DNA of 64,000 nt from Isoetes taiwanensis (GCA_021234155.1 JAJEKV010000015.1:8865046-8929045), one strand, 5' to 3'; shown: positions 22,900 through 35,395, counted from the first letter of the stretch. Notes: generated by a model from the letters alone, not told the origin. Numbers and translations are program-made.

Positions 22900-24210
22900 C
22901 CTCTTGTGCGGAGATAAACTGTTTCATCTTGAGTCAAGTTAAGCACATCTTTCTATAAGTGGGTGCAACCTTAACAATGTGAGCAAATCCACACTAACTT
23001 TGAATTTCTCATAAGTACTTCAAAAATCATCACCATCTTTATCTTTCTTTTAGGAATTTCTAACCCCCTAACAAATAAGTCGCCACCATCTTGTGCAAGT
23101 GTTGCTTACCATCTTGTGCAAAGCCTGTTTCACCTTAGTTTTACCTTTTAGCAGCACTAGCTTCTATTTCTTCTTTTGAGATATCCCCTTGTCTTTCATT
23201 CCCCTCAGATGCAATGTACCATTATTTCTTCCTCGCCTTCAAATTCTCGCACAAACTGATAGATAGCTTGTTTAGACAGGGCATTTGACAAAGCAGTAGT
23301 TTCCACCGTTTTGGCTTTCTTGTCTTGCAAAAAATACTTTTGCTAATCGATCAAGTTCTCATAATGTCTCGTAGACACTCTTTCCATAATGGCCTCTCTT
23401 GTTGCACTTAAGGCATATCCCGCACGCCAACAAACACTAAGAATGAGTTTCCCATAAGGCCAATGTGCACAAGGGGGGATAATTTTTCTTGTCTAGGTCT
23501 TTCAATTTTGAAGTTGCTTGGTGACTCTCCGAAGTAAAGCCCTCAAAGAACTTTATCAACTGCCTTGGTAGTAGCAAAGAAGATCGGTTCGATTCTTCAA
23601 TGCTTTGGGTTTTTCTATCCTTTGTACAAGATATACCGGTATAGACGTTAACACCCATATATTCCTGCTTCAAAACTGGGAGGAAAGGGTCATTAGTGAT
23701 GTGAATATCATCCGGTAAATAGGAAAGCACATCAAAGTAACTTCAATGGCCTTGTTAAAAAGCTTTGTGGATGGCTGCAAATCCTCCCTGCTTGTAAATT
23801 TTAGCATCTTCCCGTGGTAATTCTTGGTCTACCAACAAACCCCTTATGAAAGATGCAACAAGGTGTAAGGTATGGTTAGGGTACTTGATTAGTTTGGCAT
23901 TTTGTTAAGTACACATGAAATCTTTCCACATATTGGTGAATACCTCACCATTTCTAATATGAAAGGTTTGTAATTCAAAAATGAGATCCTTGAGGGGTCA
24001 TAAACCTTACCAAACCGGATAAGAACCTTTTGACAATTTAATCCCATGTGTTGATACCATCACTTATCACATACCCAACCAAGCCCCTTTTTTACTTCAT
24101 CATTTTGAAGCACTTCGAAATCGAAGAAACCCCTTAGTCCCTTCTTGTGTCCATATTCTTTGATAATATTCATCAAAGATCTTAAGAAAGTTGTTAGCAC
24201 TCATGCTAGA
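22900..24210 (-). pseudogene. Gypsy gag-like region, heavily decayed
   Basis: Assigned mainly by position, upstream of the protease. Minus-strand frames are short; the longest (23437-23730) is not specific. A Cys-containing stretch at about 23400-23440 could be a ruined zinc knuckle. No strong motif. Confidence 0.35.
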
Positions 24211-24544
24211 ATCAAAAAGGAACAGGAATGGGGAGATTGAGTTCAAAAGTATTGAGCAGTATACTAGCATTGAGATTTAATCGGGACTTATTCGGGATGT
24301 ACGTGACACACCTGAGGGTAGCTTTTGTGCTCGGTTGTCTTGCACTCAGCATGGTCGGATGTTTCAAAGATTTCGCTCCAGGAGCCATAGTTCCCAAGAA
24401 CCGGGTTGGATCTCTTGAGAGCCTCCAAGATGTTGAGGGTAATCCCCGCAAAAACCCTCAACTAGAATGGTTTAGGACCTCCAGGTTGCTTGGGCAACCA
24501 CTCCGAACCTAAATTTTGCAAAAACTTCTCACCACAAAGCCTTC

Positions 24545-25876
24545 GTTAGTACAACTTTTCCCATTTCAAAAAAAAAACGTGATTCTCTTTTTCAATGCCA
24601 AGTCTTGTATAATCGAAGATTTATCTTGAAGAATGTATGAATATGATCCCAACAAATAGTATTAAGAATGTGCAAGACCTTTTTTGAAGTCGAATTATTC
24701 TAGATACTTGAAAATTATATGCCCGACCTAGTAAAAATCGGGTCAATGCCCGGCAGAGAGCGTAAATTTCGCATGATGTTTTGTGAAATATTTTTTTGAT
24801 CTGGGACAATCGCGGGATAATCAAATTGCTCTTGTAGATGACGTACAACACCTCTTTTGGGTTTATTTGAAATGTCGGGTGAATGGAGTAATTTGCCACC
24901 GATGATCGTGTTTTTTGATGACGTAGATATTTATCTAGATGTTTTGCTTTTCCGAGACAAAGTAGAAGAGAATTACTTGGATATTGATAAGAATAGATGG
25001 AATGGACCTTTTGTTAGAGGAGTTTGTAGCTTAAAAGGAAGGCTTTGGCTCTTTTATCGATGAGAAAAATAACTAGGACTTAGTTTCAACTAATGTTTAT
25101 ATTTTTTATGTTTTCTTTGGATGCAGAAATCCATTATTCCTATGAAGCCTAAACAGATTTTAACTAATATCCAATGTGTTTAAAAATTAGCACAATACTT
25201 AGCAGATATGCATAAATTTTTGAAAGAAAGTTGAGAAAAGAGAATTATACCAAAGTCGATTTTCATTCACTTGACAATCATAACAGAGTCTCACATAAAC
25301 TTCCAATAGCTCACAATTCATGAGCCAAGAATACTTCCGAATCGACGTTATTATTTGATCGCCTTTTTGCTCAATCGAAAGTAAATTGATGCAAGCAAGG
25401 AAGGTCAAATCCTCAAATCCACAAGCGTAAGATCGCACTGACATGTATTTCAGTAATGACAATCTCCCAAATGCTAGAAAGGGCCTTGAAATTTCCTCAA
25501 TCGATTTGCCCCCTTTTGAAAATGCTCGCTCGCTTCAATTCTTGCAAAATCCAACAGATTACTCTCACGCTTAGCAATGTGCTTAGGGTTCTTGAGATCA
25601 CTCAGTTAAATCGGGAGGATATAGCAAGCGATTAGGTAGTTTCCACTACTAAAAAATCCGCTTCTTGGCCCAAGAAATTTTAGGGTTCTTGATTTTTTTT
25701 TTTCACAAGAAAATATCCCATGTGGAATGAAAAAATAGGCCAAGGTATAAATATAGATCCATTGCCTCAAGCATCGACATTGCGGGTCTCCTCCTCCAAG
25801 CTCGGCTGTTTCGACTTGGCATGCTGGGGGACGCCACTTGGCGAGAGGATGAGAGGGTAGATAGATGGGGGTAGAT
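24545..25876. other. Gypsy 5' internal/leader region, no domain recognised
   Basis: No recognisable coding sequence. A TATA-like ATAAATATAGA occurs near 25748. I looked for a primer-binding site next to the right flanking repeat and did not find a convincing one. Confidence 0.35.
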
Positions 25877-26832
25877 GCAGGGTAGGTTTTTACCATTTTT
25901 TTCAATGAGGCACGCTTCCCAAGAAAGCCATTTAGAAGGTCAATATAAACTCTTTTTCAAGAATGTTTGTGCCGTGGCATGATTTCATGAGGGCTACTAG
26001 GTAGTATCATCAGATTTTCGAATGGAATACTTTGATTTTTTTGGTGAAAAAAAAATGAAGTGACTAGGCATGGGATTTGGTGAGGTGGCAAAAATGGTGA
26101 AGATGTGGCACTTAAGGGTTGGTAACCATCTTTTCCCCTAGTCAAAAAATGATTTTTTGATGAGGTGGCATGAAGTATGGATGATATGGATGACACGTGT
26201 GATGTGAGTGGTGAAGTGGAATTATGAATGATGAAGTGGATGTTGTATCTTTTGCAATTTTTGACATGGGATGCTACTAGGGAGTTCACTTCTTGCATAT
26301 GTAAGACCTAGTAGATATTAGAACCTAGGTATTCTTGAAATGAATTCATGGGGTTCCCTAGTGCTTGACTTTGGTGAGTAGGTGGATGGAGCATGGAGTG
26401 TGTGTTTCATTTGACTAGGGAAAGAAATGTTACCAACACCATAGTATGTAATGAGAGGAGATGGAAATGTGGAAAAAGAAGGCTAGACATGGAATGGAGA
26501 TGATGACTCAAGATATAGAATGGAAGAGAATGGCTAGGCAATTCTTCAAGAACCTTAAGAATATCAAACTTCAATGCTCAAATGGTGAACAAGATATCAT
26601 ACCAAGTTGTGACCTTGAAATCTTCAATGGGGCTTCAAATTTTAGTAACTTGCCTTGTGACCTCCCCACTTAGCAAAAAATACTCCTTTTATGTTTCTCA
26701 AGTGAATGTCCTTCTTTTGGTTCTTCAAGTCCTTGTGTCCTTTGTAGCTTTTCAAATGGTCTTCAAAGTTGCAAACTTCAAATACTCCTTGTGTGCTTAT
26801 TGAACCATGTATTTGGAAATGCCAATGGTTTC
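25877..26832. repeat. Right member of the long direct repeat flanking the Gypsy element (candidate LTR)
   Basis: Longer partner of 17656-18424, in the same orientation. Differences include several indels of tens of bases and many small changes, so this insertion would be old if these are LTRs. The open frame at 26461-26673 inside it has no recognised domain. Confidence 0.55.
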
Positions 26833-28150
26833 TATCTTTGCCATGAGTGGCGCACTTCCCTCCTCTTTTTTTACTGCAACTATAAGGTCGTAATTGGGCA
26901 TGATGCCCTTATAGACCGCCAAATGCCCCATGCCCAAGTATTCTCGCTAGGGTAAAGCCCTTGGTGGCCAAAGCGTAGATCTTTATAGGTGAACTTCGAG
27001 GACCTTGAACCATATATCCGAACGAAATGAGCTAGTTCTTCTAAGGCATTTCCACTTTTTCCGCTCCACCAAAGCAAAGATGACAAGCACTATAGCTACA
27101 ACAAATGCGTAAACTAATCGAATGCCAAAAAGGGGCGTGGATCCGTGCAAGTGATATCTCTACAATGGCTTTTTCCTACAATAGCCTCTGAAGGAGCTGG
27201 AGCAGATGGAGAAGAAGATGAACTGAGAGAGGAGCAACATGGTAAGATTTAGGGCTTCCTAAGTTGAGAAGCTCCAAGAATGAGAAGAATGCATCTCTAC
27301 ATTACCTCCAAAGTGGGCAAATGAGAATCCAACATACACGCATCATCTCATTGAACAAGCTACCCGCATTTATGGGACTTAGAGAAAGAAGACGCTTTTG
27401 AGGTTTCGGGTTGAATAGCTTAAAAGCTTACCTCTAGTTCTTGCCTTGAACTATCGTAGTCAATCCGCGGCCGTGATAGGAAGTCCACTCTTAAGCTCAA
27501 TCCCTTTGTGATCCTGCAGATTCCGTGCATATTGCGTAGATTCCATGCGTCGTTCACATCAACCCCAACATGGTTATCATTTGGATCCATAAACTCCACA
27601 TTCAAATGTATCAAACTCAACCGCAAAACTGCATTTTGTCATCCGGATCTTGAGTTCCGTTTAAAAACCCTAGCCACCCCGATGATCAATTGGATAGAGT
27701 TTTCATTTATAATGGAGAAGGAAAAGATGTAGAAAATGAGGGTGTGAAGTTGGCTTCTCTCAGAGAAGAGCCCTGATAGGTTGGGAATACAATGCTCGTC
27801 ATTGCTTATGCCTACAGAAGTCTTTAGTTATCTCTATGCTTCCATTCTTTGAGCATGGAGTCTCCATGTAATGTTAGGTTTGAAGAAGCATCAATGAACC
27901 CGGAGGGAAAAGGTAATGTCTTGAGCATATGCATAGGTGATCGCGAAATGTAGTAGAGGATATAAGGGTTTTCTCAATTTGATCATGAACATATGGTTGG
28001 ACATCATCACGAATCCGAGGTATATGGTATATGGCGGAAGGGAGGGCAGAATCCGAGGTGCGTAGCTTCATAGCCAAGTCCGCTGGATAACGCTTTTGTG
28101 TAGCAGTCGATAATGGGGCTGGATGATCGACCATTTACGTGCAAAGAGAC
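26833..28150. other. No gene recognised
   Basis: Several short frames on both strands, none recognised. No clear repeat structure seen. Confidence 0.4.
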
Positions 28151-28154
28151 CGCT

Positions 28155-28259
28155 TTTAGCAATCATCAAGATATGCTAGGTATACGCCAAAGATATACTT
28201 GAATATGCCCACATACCCACATAACGAAAGTGTTTGCCCCTAGGGGCAACCCAAAAAAG
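28155..28259 (+). repeat. Hairpin-rich short repeat, copy 1
   Basis: Read on this strand the copy ends GCCCCTAGGGGCAACCCAAAAAA, i.e. a hairpin followed by an A run. It shares with copies at 30.0 and 32.1 kb a conserved order: GGCATATTC-type stem, CCCACATAA, then the GGGTTGCCCC hairpin. Similarity fades upstream near TAGCAATCATC. Confidence 0.7.
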
Positions 28260-30000
28260 AAGATATCAGGCAATTTTTGCAAAGCTTTCATATGGAGAAA
28301 AACCAAATACTAGATAAAGCCTTATATGAGGAAGAAGTGAAGAGGCTTACATTATCCTTTGAACAGGAGGTAATAAGACATAAGCTTCCAGTGCCATTTT
28401 TTCAGATATTGATGCAAGTTTGTATGGGGAAGGGGAATAGAGACTATAATTTGGTTAGAATTCCCTAAACCGCATAAGAGCCCGCCTGATTCGGTGTTGG
28501 CAGATTAATCGGGTTTGGATAAGGGCAAAGGTCGTAACTATGAATCGGACCCTTGGAGTGGCAAGTTTCTTCTTGACAATATCATTCCATCTATGCATGT
28601 TAAAATCAGCTATTTTGACTAATTGCCTGCACATGTCCACATTTATGCTTGTGCAAGTAAAGAAAGAACAATATGGTCTATGCAATGATTAATAACTAGA
28701 AATTCACATTATTACTGAATTTGCTCCTCATTATTTTGATGACTTTAGGCATTATTGCTAAATTTGATCCCTTGCTTTTCATGTTGCAGTTCCATTATGG
28801 AGTATTTTTTGCATATGTGAGACTAAGAGAACAAGAAATACGGAACCTAATGTGGATAGCGAATGTCGCTTCAAAACCGGAAGGCAGGATTCATGATGGT
28901 ATTGTAATGATGTTTTAAATGACACAAATCCCTACTTTGGTTAATTTTCCATCATAAACATTTATACTCCAATAATTGTGAAGGATTTGGTTCCTTACAT
29001 TCAGATGTCGATATATTTTTTGAACCTACAAGGGTGAGAAGTTAGTTTTAGCTCAAAATGTTTATGCCCTTATTGGCTAAGTTTGTAACTCTTATAATCA
29101 GTTGCACGCAATTGTGGAACACAGCCAATCAAAGATTGTATAATGATATTGCATTTCCCCAATAATTTGCAAAGGCGCACATAAAAATATAGCAAAGACA
29201 ACTTTAACCTTTGTGATTTTACATTGCATAGGTGGCGCCACCTGTTTGATTCATCAATACGAGAAGGATATCTTTAGTTCAACTAGGATCTCAAAGTTGC
29301 CAAGTTAACAATAATTGACTGTAAATAAGCCAACAAAATGCAACTTTTTGCCATTACTTGCTGGAAATAATCCAATAATAATCACAATCCATAAAAATGT
29401 CGAATAAATCCAGCAAAATAAATGGAATAAGAGGTCTTGACATCAATGCTTGTTCTTACGCTAAATGCTAAAACAGTATAACAATTTCTCTAGATTTTGA
29501 AAGATTTTTGAAGATCCCCTAAGATTGTATAAGGATTCTCCAAGATTCTCCTAAGATTCCTCTAGATTCTTAAAAATTCTCATAAGATTCCTTAAAATTC
29601 CTTAAGATTCTACGAAGATTCCCTTAGATTCTCTCAATATTGCTTAAGATTCTATAAAGATTCCACATGTCCCCTAAGATTCCACAAAAAATCTCCATTT
29701 CGATGATGATGATGATGATGAGAATCTGATGATGTAGGTCTCGCCTTGATCTGTCGCCTTTTTAGTAGATATGGTCATTTGAATTCGAGGCACAAGAAAG
29801 AAGCTTCGTGGAAAGCTATGTAATAAAGGCAACGCCACCTCACTTCTTTCCTCATCAATTGTAGTGCACATATTTAAAATTTCACATACATATCTATTTT
29901 CTGGAATAAATTTGCTGATCAAAATAATGAGGTGTTAAATTCGTAGCAAGCAATCTCTAAATCATATGACACCTGTCTAAATTGTTAAAATTCATAGCAT
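28260..30000. other. No gene recognised; degenerate AAGATTC repeat at 29.5-29.7 kb
   Basis: From 29495 to 29690 the word AAGATTCC(T) recurs about a dozen times with drift, followed by a (GAT)6-7 run at 29703-29722. The frame 28277-28468 (plus) is unrecognised. Confidence 0.45.
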
Positions 30001-30105
30001 TTTTTGGGTTGCCCCTAAGGGGGCAAACCCTTGTTTATGTGGGTTTATGGCATATTCCAAGTATATGTCAATATATACCTGGAATATGCCAATGACTGCT
30101 AAAAA
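30001..30105 (-). repeat. Hairpin-rich short repeat, copy 2
   Basis: Reverse orientation to copy 1. Holds hairpin GGGTTGCCCCTAAGGGGGCA and, next to it, a second stem GGCATATTCCA...TGGAATATGCC (30049-30090) with inner GTATAT/ATATAC pairing. On the minus strand it ends in an A run. Confidence 0.75.
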
Positions 30106-30597
30106 CCCAATATTGGGGGTAAATGCCAGGTCATTTCTGTTGGTGGATAGGCCCTCTCGAAACCGTTAACGGTGTGTTCAAATCAGAGCTCAAAACGCTA
30201 CGGGTTTGTAAATCGCCTGAAGATCTCTTCCAGCGCAACAGATAGCTTGTCTTAGCTGTTATAGGTCCTAAGATCCACCTTCCTCCCAATCGGAACTCCA
30301 TCCATCCATATACACTTTCACATAGAATGATCCGCCCTGAGCAGCTGCCGGAACTGGCGATGGCGTTATTCTGCAGTGTATGAGCAGCAAGAGTCTGCTT
30401 TCGGAAATCTGCGCTTGCAACAGGATTACAAAATCAAGGCAGCAGGATTTTAAGGGAGTTCGCATTGTTGTATATTTGTCTTTAATACCATTATCTTACA
30501 TCCATTATTGTCTCTAGTTCTATTAAGAGACGCTTTAAGGGAAGGTTTTGGGAAAGCCTTGCTATTGAAAACGAGTTTGATAAGTCTTTATTGTGAA
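30106..30597. other. No gene recognised
   Basis: Weak continuation of the copy 2 repeat may extend to about 30170. Nothing else seen. Confidence 0.35.
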
Positions 30598-30791
30598 CAA
30601 AATAAAATAAAATAAAATAAAATAAAATAAAATAAAACAAACAAAATAAAATAAAATAAAATAAAACACAAAAAAATAAAACAAGAATAAAATAAAATAA
30701 AATAAAATAAAATAAGAAAATAAAATAAAATAAAATAAAATAAGAAAATAAAATAAAATAAAATAAAATAAAATAAAATAAAATAAAATAA
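30598..30791. repeat. (AAAAT)n pentanucleotide microsatellite
   Basis: About 190 bases of AAAAT with a few interruptions (AAACAA, AAGAAA). The phenylalanine/leucine-rich frame on the minus strand is an artefact. Confidence 0.95.
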
Positions 30792-32120
30792 GTTGATCAA
30801 ACTTCGAGAAGCTTCATCTGCCAAGAACCTGTTACATGGCACTCCAGAAATTTTTCCAAAACCACAAACTGCGGGAATAAATTTTCCCAGGTACCAACAT
30901 GCTTTCTAGGTTGCATCATCACATCTGCTCCCAAAATGATGCAAATTCCATCCTATAGGCTCAAAGAAGGGATTAAATTTCAAAAGCAGAAATTACATAA
31001 AAGCAAGATGTGACCTTTTTTTAGTGAAGAGGATTATTATCCGATCAATAGGACTTTCGATATTGCATGTTTCAATGCATTAAAATGAGAGCTAATTTTA
31101 TGCTTTCTTCATCATGATGTTCCTCCATGGAATCATTTCCCTTCTTTGGTACATTCGCATTGCTTTAGATTAGATCTCCCCAATGACTTGGAATGAGAAG
31201 TTCCTTTAGGATCATTGTCATAGTAATATCCAAGCCATATGCCATATGCCATATGTAGTGCGGATGTTTTGCTTCGTGTGGATATCTCAAATGTAGTGCA
31301 AAGGAAAGAAAGTAGAAAGGTCCGACGTGATGTTGTATTGCTCACATCATTCAAGTTTCCTAAAGACAAAGTTATGTAATCGACTATTATTTTTTCCCAA
31401 CCATATAAGGTAATCACGTTAACAAAAGGCATCTCCACATGCAACATGTGGTTAGAATGAAAAACTAATTCCTTAACCTCGAAATGAGATGACAAAGTGC
31501 AAATGCTAACAATTGCGGATCGGTCGCGGTTTCTCTCTCATGTAGCAAATTTTATTGAAGCCATCTCAGAGAGTAATGCAATAATCGGTGCTATATTTTG
31601 CTCTTGAATGGTCCAAAATGACGCGGTATTTTTAATTGTTCTTTGTTCTTGTTTTGGAAGAAGTCGCCTAAGTGTGACCATTATGGACTTGTAAATAACA
31701 TTCTCGTTTTCCGGAGCTTCATGCTACATTATCTTTAAGAAATAAGATTTTTAGAGTGGTAGTGTGGATTCTGAATATGGTAATGGGAGGATGGACATTT
31801 TTAAATGTCGATAAATGACATGCTTCTCACGGCTTCTGAGGATGTGCACATCTCGAGAATTTTATATGTCCTTCGTTTCTCTAGCTTTTGAGTTTCAATA
31901 AAATCGTAGCATCTTCATGAACAAATGCAAGATAAAATGCCGGATCAAAAGGACCTAGATGGTTTATGACATCTTAAGCATCGCAACTAAGCGTTATCTA
32001 CATTTAACAGTGAATACCCAAATTTCAACATGTTGATCGCCAGACCTATATCCTTCATGCCAAGTGATGTAGTTCCGCACATCTTCAAGTAGATTTTTCA
32101 ATGAATTGCATGCCTTGTTG
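30792..32120. other. No gene recognised
   Basis: AT-rich DNA. The minus frame 31133-31495 (120 codons) has no motif I recognise. Confidence 0.4.
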
Positions 32121-32123
32121 TAA

Positions 32124-32220
32124 TTTTGGGTTGCCCCTGGGGGGCAATCCCTTTGGTTATGTGGGTTTTGGCATGTTCGGGTATATGCTAGTATATATCC
32201 CGAATATGCTAAAATCGCCA
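32124..32220 (-). repeat. Hairpin-rich short repeat, copy 3
   Basis: Same order as copy 2: GGGTTGCCCCTGGGGGGCAA hairpin, TTATGTGGG, then a second stem (GCATGTTCGGGTATAT with ATATATCCCGAATATGC). The stem sequence differs from copy 2 on both arms, yet still pairs. Confidence 0.75.
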
Positions 32221-32424
32221 AATTTCTATCGGCTTATAAACCGGCAAAGCCCTTGTTGTTGGGAAGGCGGTAAAACCATCTAACCGCCAAGGGTGTTTGG
32301 TCGTCGCCACGTAATGGGTGGCTTATCCGCCTGTTTAAATATGGCACGACATGGCCGATCGAAGATGATGATAATGATATGTTTTCGCAAAATAATGGTG
32401 ATCCCAACCAGATTTATGCCTCTT

Positions 32425-32710
32425 TGGTGAATCGGTTTATGGCCCCAATCAACCCTCGAAGCCGATACCTAAGCTAATCCTTCTTGCAATGCGGGGCAGA
32501 CCTCTTCCGATCCATGGAGATGCAAAGAATGTAAGGAGTTATCTTTTTCAGGAAGATGTTGTCAAGCTTTTGATGTTGTTCTTCACAAAGGAGAAGTTGG
32601 CCACGTTTATAACATTGGTACCAAGAAGAAGAGGTGTGTTTGGATGTGGCAAAGGATGTCCGCAAGCTTTTTGATCTTGAGCAAGAGGTAGCTATTCAGT
32701 ACATTGTTCA
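32425..32710 (+). pseudogene. UDP-rhamnose synthase (RHM / dTDP-glucose 4,6-dehydratase family) fragment
   Basis: A stretch of about 95 codons matches the middle of the N-terminal dehydratase domain of plant RHM enzymes, which turn UDP-glucose into UDP-rhamnose for cell-wall pectin and glycosides. Seen: VYGPNQ in one frame (about 32438), IPKLILLAMRGRPLPIHGD (about 32465-32520), NVRSYLFQEDV (to about 32555), then a change of frame to FDVVLHKGEVGHVYNIGTKK (32569-32630) and another to LDVAKDVRKLFDLEQE (32640-32690). No introns inside, and no start or C-terminal reductase domain nearby, so it is a fragment or a short retrocopy. Each frame change lies where the family's usual codons would give CTG or CTGA but the sequence reads TCA, TCGA, CCG or TTTGG. 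The breaks may therefore be sequencing errors. Family identity fairly sure. Confidence 0.75.
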
Positions 32711-34790
32711 AGTATTCTATTGTCTAGAAGTAGCAATTTAAATTGTTGTCAAAACATGACTTTGAACTATGATTTAAGCCACTTCACTCTCTGACCATGA
32801 AGGGCAACCCTCCGTGCGCAGCACCTTGTTTTTTCCGCACGTTTGCACAAAAGTAAGTTGACATTTTGAAGCAATTTTAGCGTGTCCACGTTGCTGCCAA
32901 CTAGGATTTTTGTACACGTGGATCATCTACAAACATTCGATATCATCTACCACTGTGAAAATTCAAGGAAATTCCAAGTGGGTTGGGTTGTAGGTTAACG
33001 TTAAGGCCGCTTTCCTACGTACGAGAGGGGGAGACTAATTTGCATTCCCCTAATATAGAGTGAGAGCAATTTTTTTCCCTTTTCTCTGTGCAGTAGACCT
33101 CTGAGCTGCCGGATTTGCATACCCAGCATGGCTATGGCTCATGGGTGCCGATCTTTTTGGAAAGATTCGGCATGGCGTGACCTCTTGGGCGCAGTTCCGA
33201 CGAATTTTGCAGGATTCTCGATGATGTTTTTCCTTTCTTTTTTAAATTTTGCGTTGTTGAAATCGATATAGGTTTAGGGCATACAACCCTTGTTTTAAAC
33301 TAAATTGGCTTGCATGCTTCGAATGATCTGGCCAACTGTCTAGATGGGAGAATGCGTTGAATGATCTGGCCGACTGGGAACTGCCTATTTTTGCTGAATG
33401 ACTAATTTGGTCGCCTCTGATCAGAGCTCTGATGTATGGAAAACAAGAATATCCCAGGTCTATTTGTTTTAGTCGGAATGATGGATCTGTGCTTTAGTAA
33501 GGGTACAATGCCAGATCTGTCATACGAACCTGGTTAGCCATGTACTTTTATTTGAAGAGGTCTGCATTGATCCACTATGACAAATGGATTTAGAACTATT
33601 CCGGTTTTGCTTTGCTTGGGTAAGTTTGAAATTTTTTTAGAAGAGTAGGCAATGCTACGAATTTGCATATCATTTTTTTCAGATTGAATAAGCCACAACA
33701 ATATTGCACATACAAGTAAACCATTCCACATATAGCATAAACAATATAGATTGAGCTTCAAGATACATAAGAATTGAATAAAATATACTAGTTTTTTTAC
33801 CATGCAAAGCACTTTATCTATTGAGCTCTATAATATAGAACAAACAACCCGAGTACTAATCAAACCTAAACAAACCCATTTTTTATAAAGACTGTGAAAA
33901 CACACTCTCGGGCCATCGAAGGGCAACCCCTCGTGCGTACCACCTTGTTTTTATATGTTTTCTTTTTACAAGGTTCGCAAGACAGAGAAAAACTCGACTC
34001 TTATATCTTACTTGTGCTCTTATTTATTGCTCTTATTTTGGCATTGCATTGTAAGGCATAGTTAATATCAAGAGTTTTAGGGAAAAACAAAAATAATAGT
34101 AACACAATCATACTTGTAATGTCGAGCATGGTTATCTAGTATACCAGTAATATGGAAGTGTAATCAGACTTATAGTTTTATGGAGAATGACAAGCATCTC
34201 TTTAGATGATGTTCAAGAAAATAGTATTCTCTTTCAGTGCAGACTCGTCGCTATAATTCACATAGGTATAGATCGCCTCAAAATTGAGACAGGCAGGTGG
34301 ACTGGGGAGGCACATAAGGATATGATTTGTTGGTGCTGCCAATTGGGAGTCCTTGAGGATGGGTGCCACACTCTTTAGAGTCTGGCATTCGACCAATATC
34401 CGAGCACGCTATCCTGAGATAGCCCCGCTTAACTAACTACAACATTTGATGTTACACACAACAGTCAACCAAATACCGAATTTAATCGGTGCCAGGTCTG
34501 AAGAACTATGCTTCAAAAACATTGGATTACGTCATTCCTACAGAATCAAAGCAGATTTCAGCAAATCAAGAACCACAGCAAATTGAAGCAATTCTACTTA
34601 TATGACTTCGAATCTCGCACTTCAAAGCGCTTATAAGCTCAAATAGCAAGGCGATCCATGGCCCGCAATCAATTGAATTGGCGATCAAGCTGAACAATTT
34701 TTTGGGCTTGTTGAATGAGTACTACAAGAGCTTCACTCAAAACAAAGCAAGACCCAAATCCTGCACTAAGAAACTTCATGCTTTGAAAAC
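32711..34790. other. No gene recognised; ~50 bp direct repeat pair
   Basis: A ~48-50 base repeat lies at 32785-32832 and 33903-33952 (shared GAAGGGCAACCC...CGTGCG...CACCTTGTTTTT). The rest shows only short unrecognised frames on either strand. Confidence 0.45.
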
Positions 34791-34794
34791 ATGT

Positions 34795-35132
34795 GCTTTT
34801 AACTTGCAACCCTCACCATGCGTATGCATATGCAATGACATCGACAAAATACTAATTAGGCATACGAACCCCCTCACCCCCCTCAAAACCGTATGTAATA
34901 CCTTACTCGCAATTGTAGAAGATAATACCATAACTTTGTAGATTCTCGAATCCATGTTCCTTTGGGATAGACATCCATACATATATGCCAAAGTCTGGGG
35001 ACTTTTTAAGCCACACATTGATTTCTTTAACTTCCAAACCATGTCTCCATTGACTTGAAAACCTAAGGCTTGTTTCATGTAGGATCCCCTTTCCATATTT
35101 GCATTCAAAAAATAATGTGCTTGCATCCAATG
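34795..35132 (-). pseudogene. Copia reverse transcriptase fragment
   Basis: The minus strand reads MDASTLF followed in another frame by NANMERGSYMKQALGFQVNG and VWKLKKSMCGLKSPQ, the MDVKTAFLNG...IYMKQPxGF...vckLkKSLYGLKQ blocks of Copia RTs. Isolated: I see no LTR, RNase H or integrase next to it. Confidence 0.75.
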
Positions 35133-35395
35133 AAGTATTTTAAATCATTTGTATTACCAAAAGCTAGCAACACTCTAGTGCTTGTAAGTTTAATAATCAA
35201 GACGTGGAGCTTGTGAGAAGTTCTGTGTTGCTATCGACTTTTGTACTAGTACTTCAGTATTATTTCTAATTATTGGTCTTTTTAAATTTCACATGTACAT
35301 CTACTTAAAATATTTTGTGTTTCGAGCATAAGTTTTGTTTTGTGTTTCTAGCATTGGCTGGCATTCTTGAGCAAATACCGACAATATGGTATGAG
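35133..35395. other. No gene recognised
   Basis: AT-rich spacer between a Copia fragment and a LINE; nothing further seen. Confidence 0.4.

Larger units (their letters stand above)
19340..24540 (-). mobile_element. Gypsy (Ty3)-type LTR retrotransposon, minus strand, decayed
   Basis: Reading right to left: gag-like region (about 24.2-22.9 kb), end of an aspartic protease (about 22.6-22.5 kb), an RNase H domain (22.3-22.0 kb), pre-RT and RT (21.9-20.9 kb), then integrase zinc finger and core (20.0-19.6 kb). Integrase after RT marks it as Gypsy/Ty3. The pre-RT words FAW.Y and CIDYRDLNK are typical of plant Gypsy elements. All domains are interrupted by frame changes. The RNase H position before the RT is unusual (see findings). 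Confidence 0.75.

Noticed and set aside
24228-24512. 94-codon plus-strand frame
   Set aside because: Lies antisense in the Gypsy gag region; no recognised domain and no start context.
28155-30105. A single TIR transposon spanning 28.2-30.1 kb
   Set aside because: Copies 1 and 2 are inverted relative to each other, but a third copy at 32.1 kb and the A-rich ends fit independent short insertions better.
30588-30842. Phenylalanine/leucine-rich 84-codon minus frame resembling a membrane protein
   Set aside because: It is the translation of the (AAAAT)n microsatellite.
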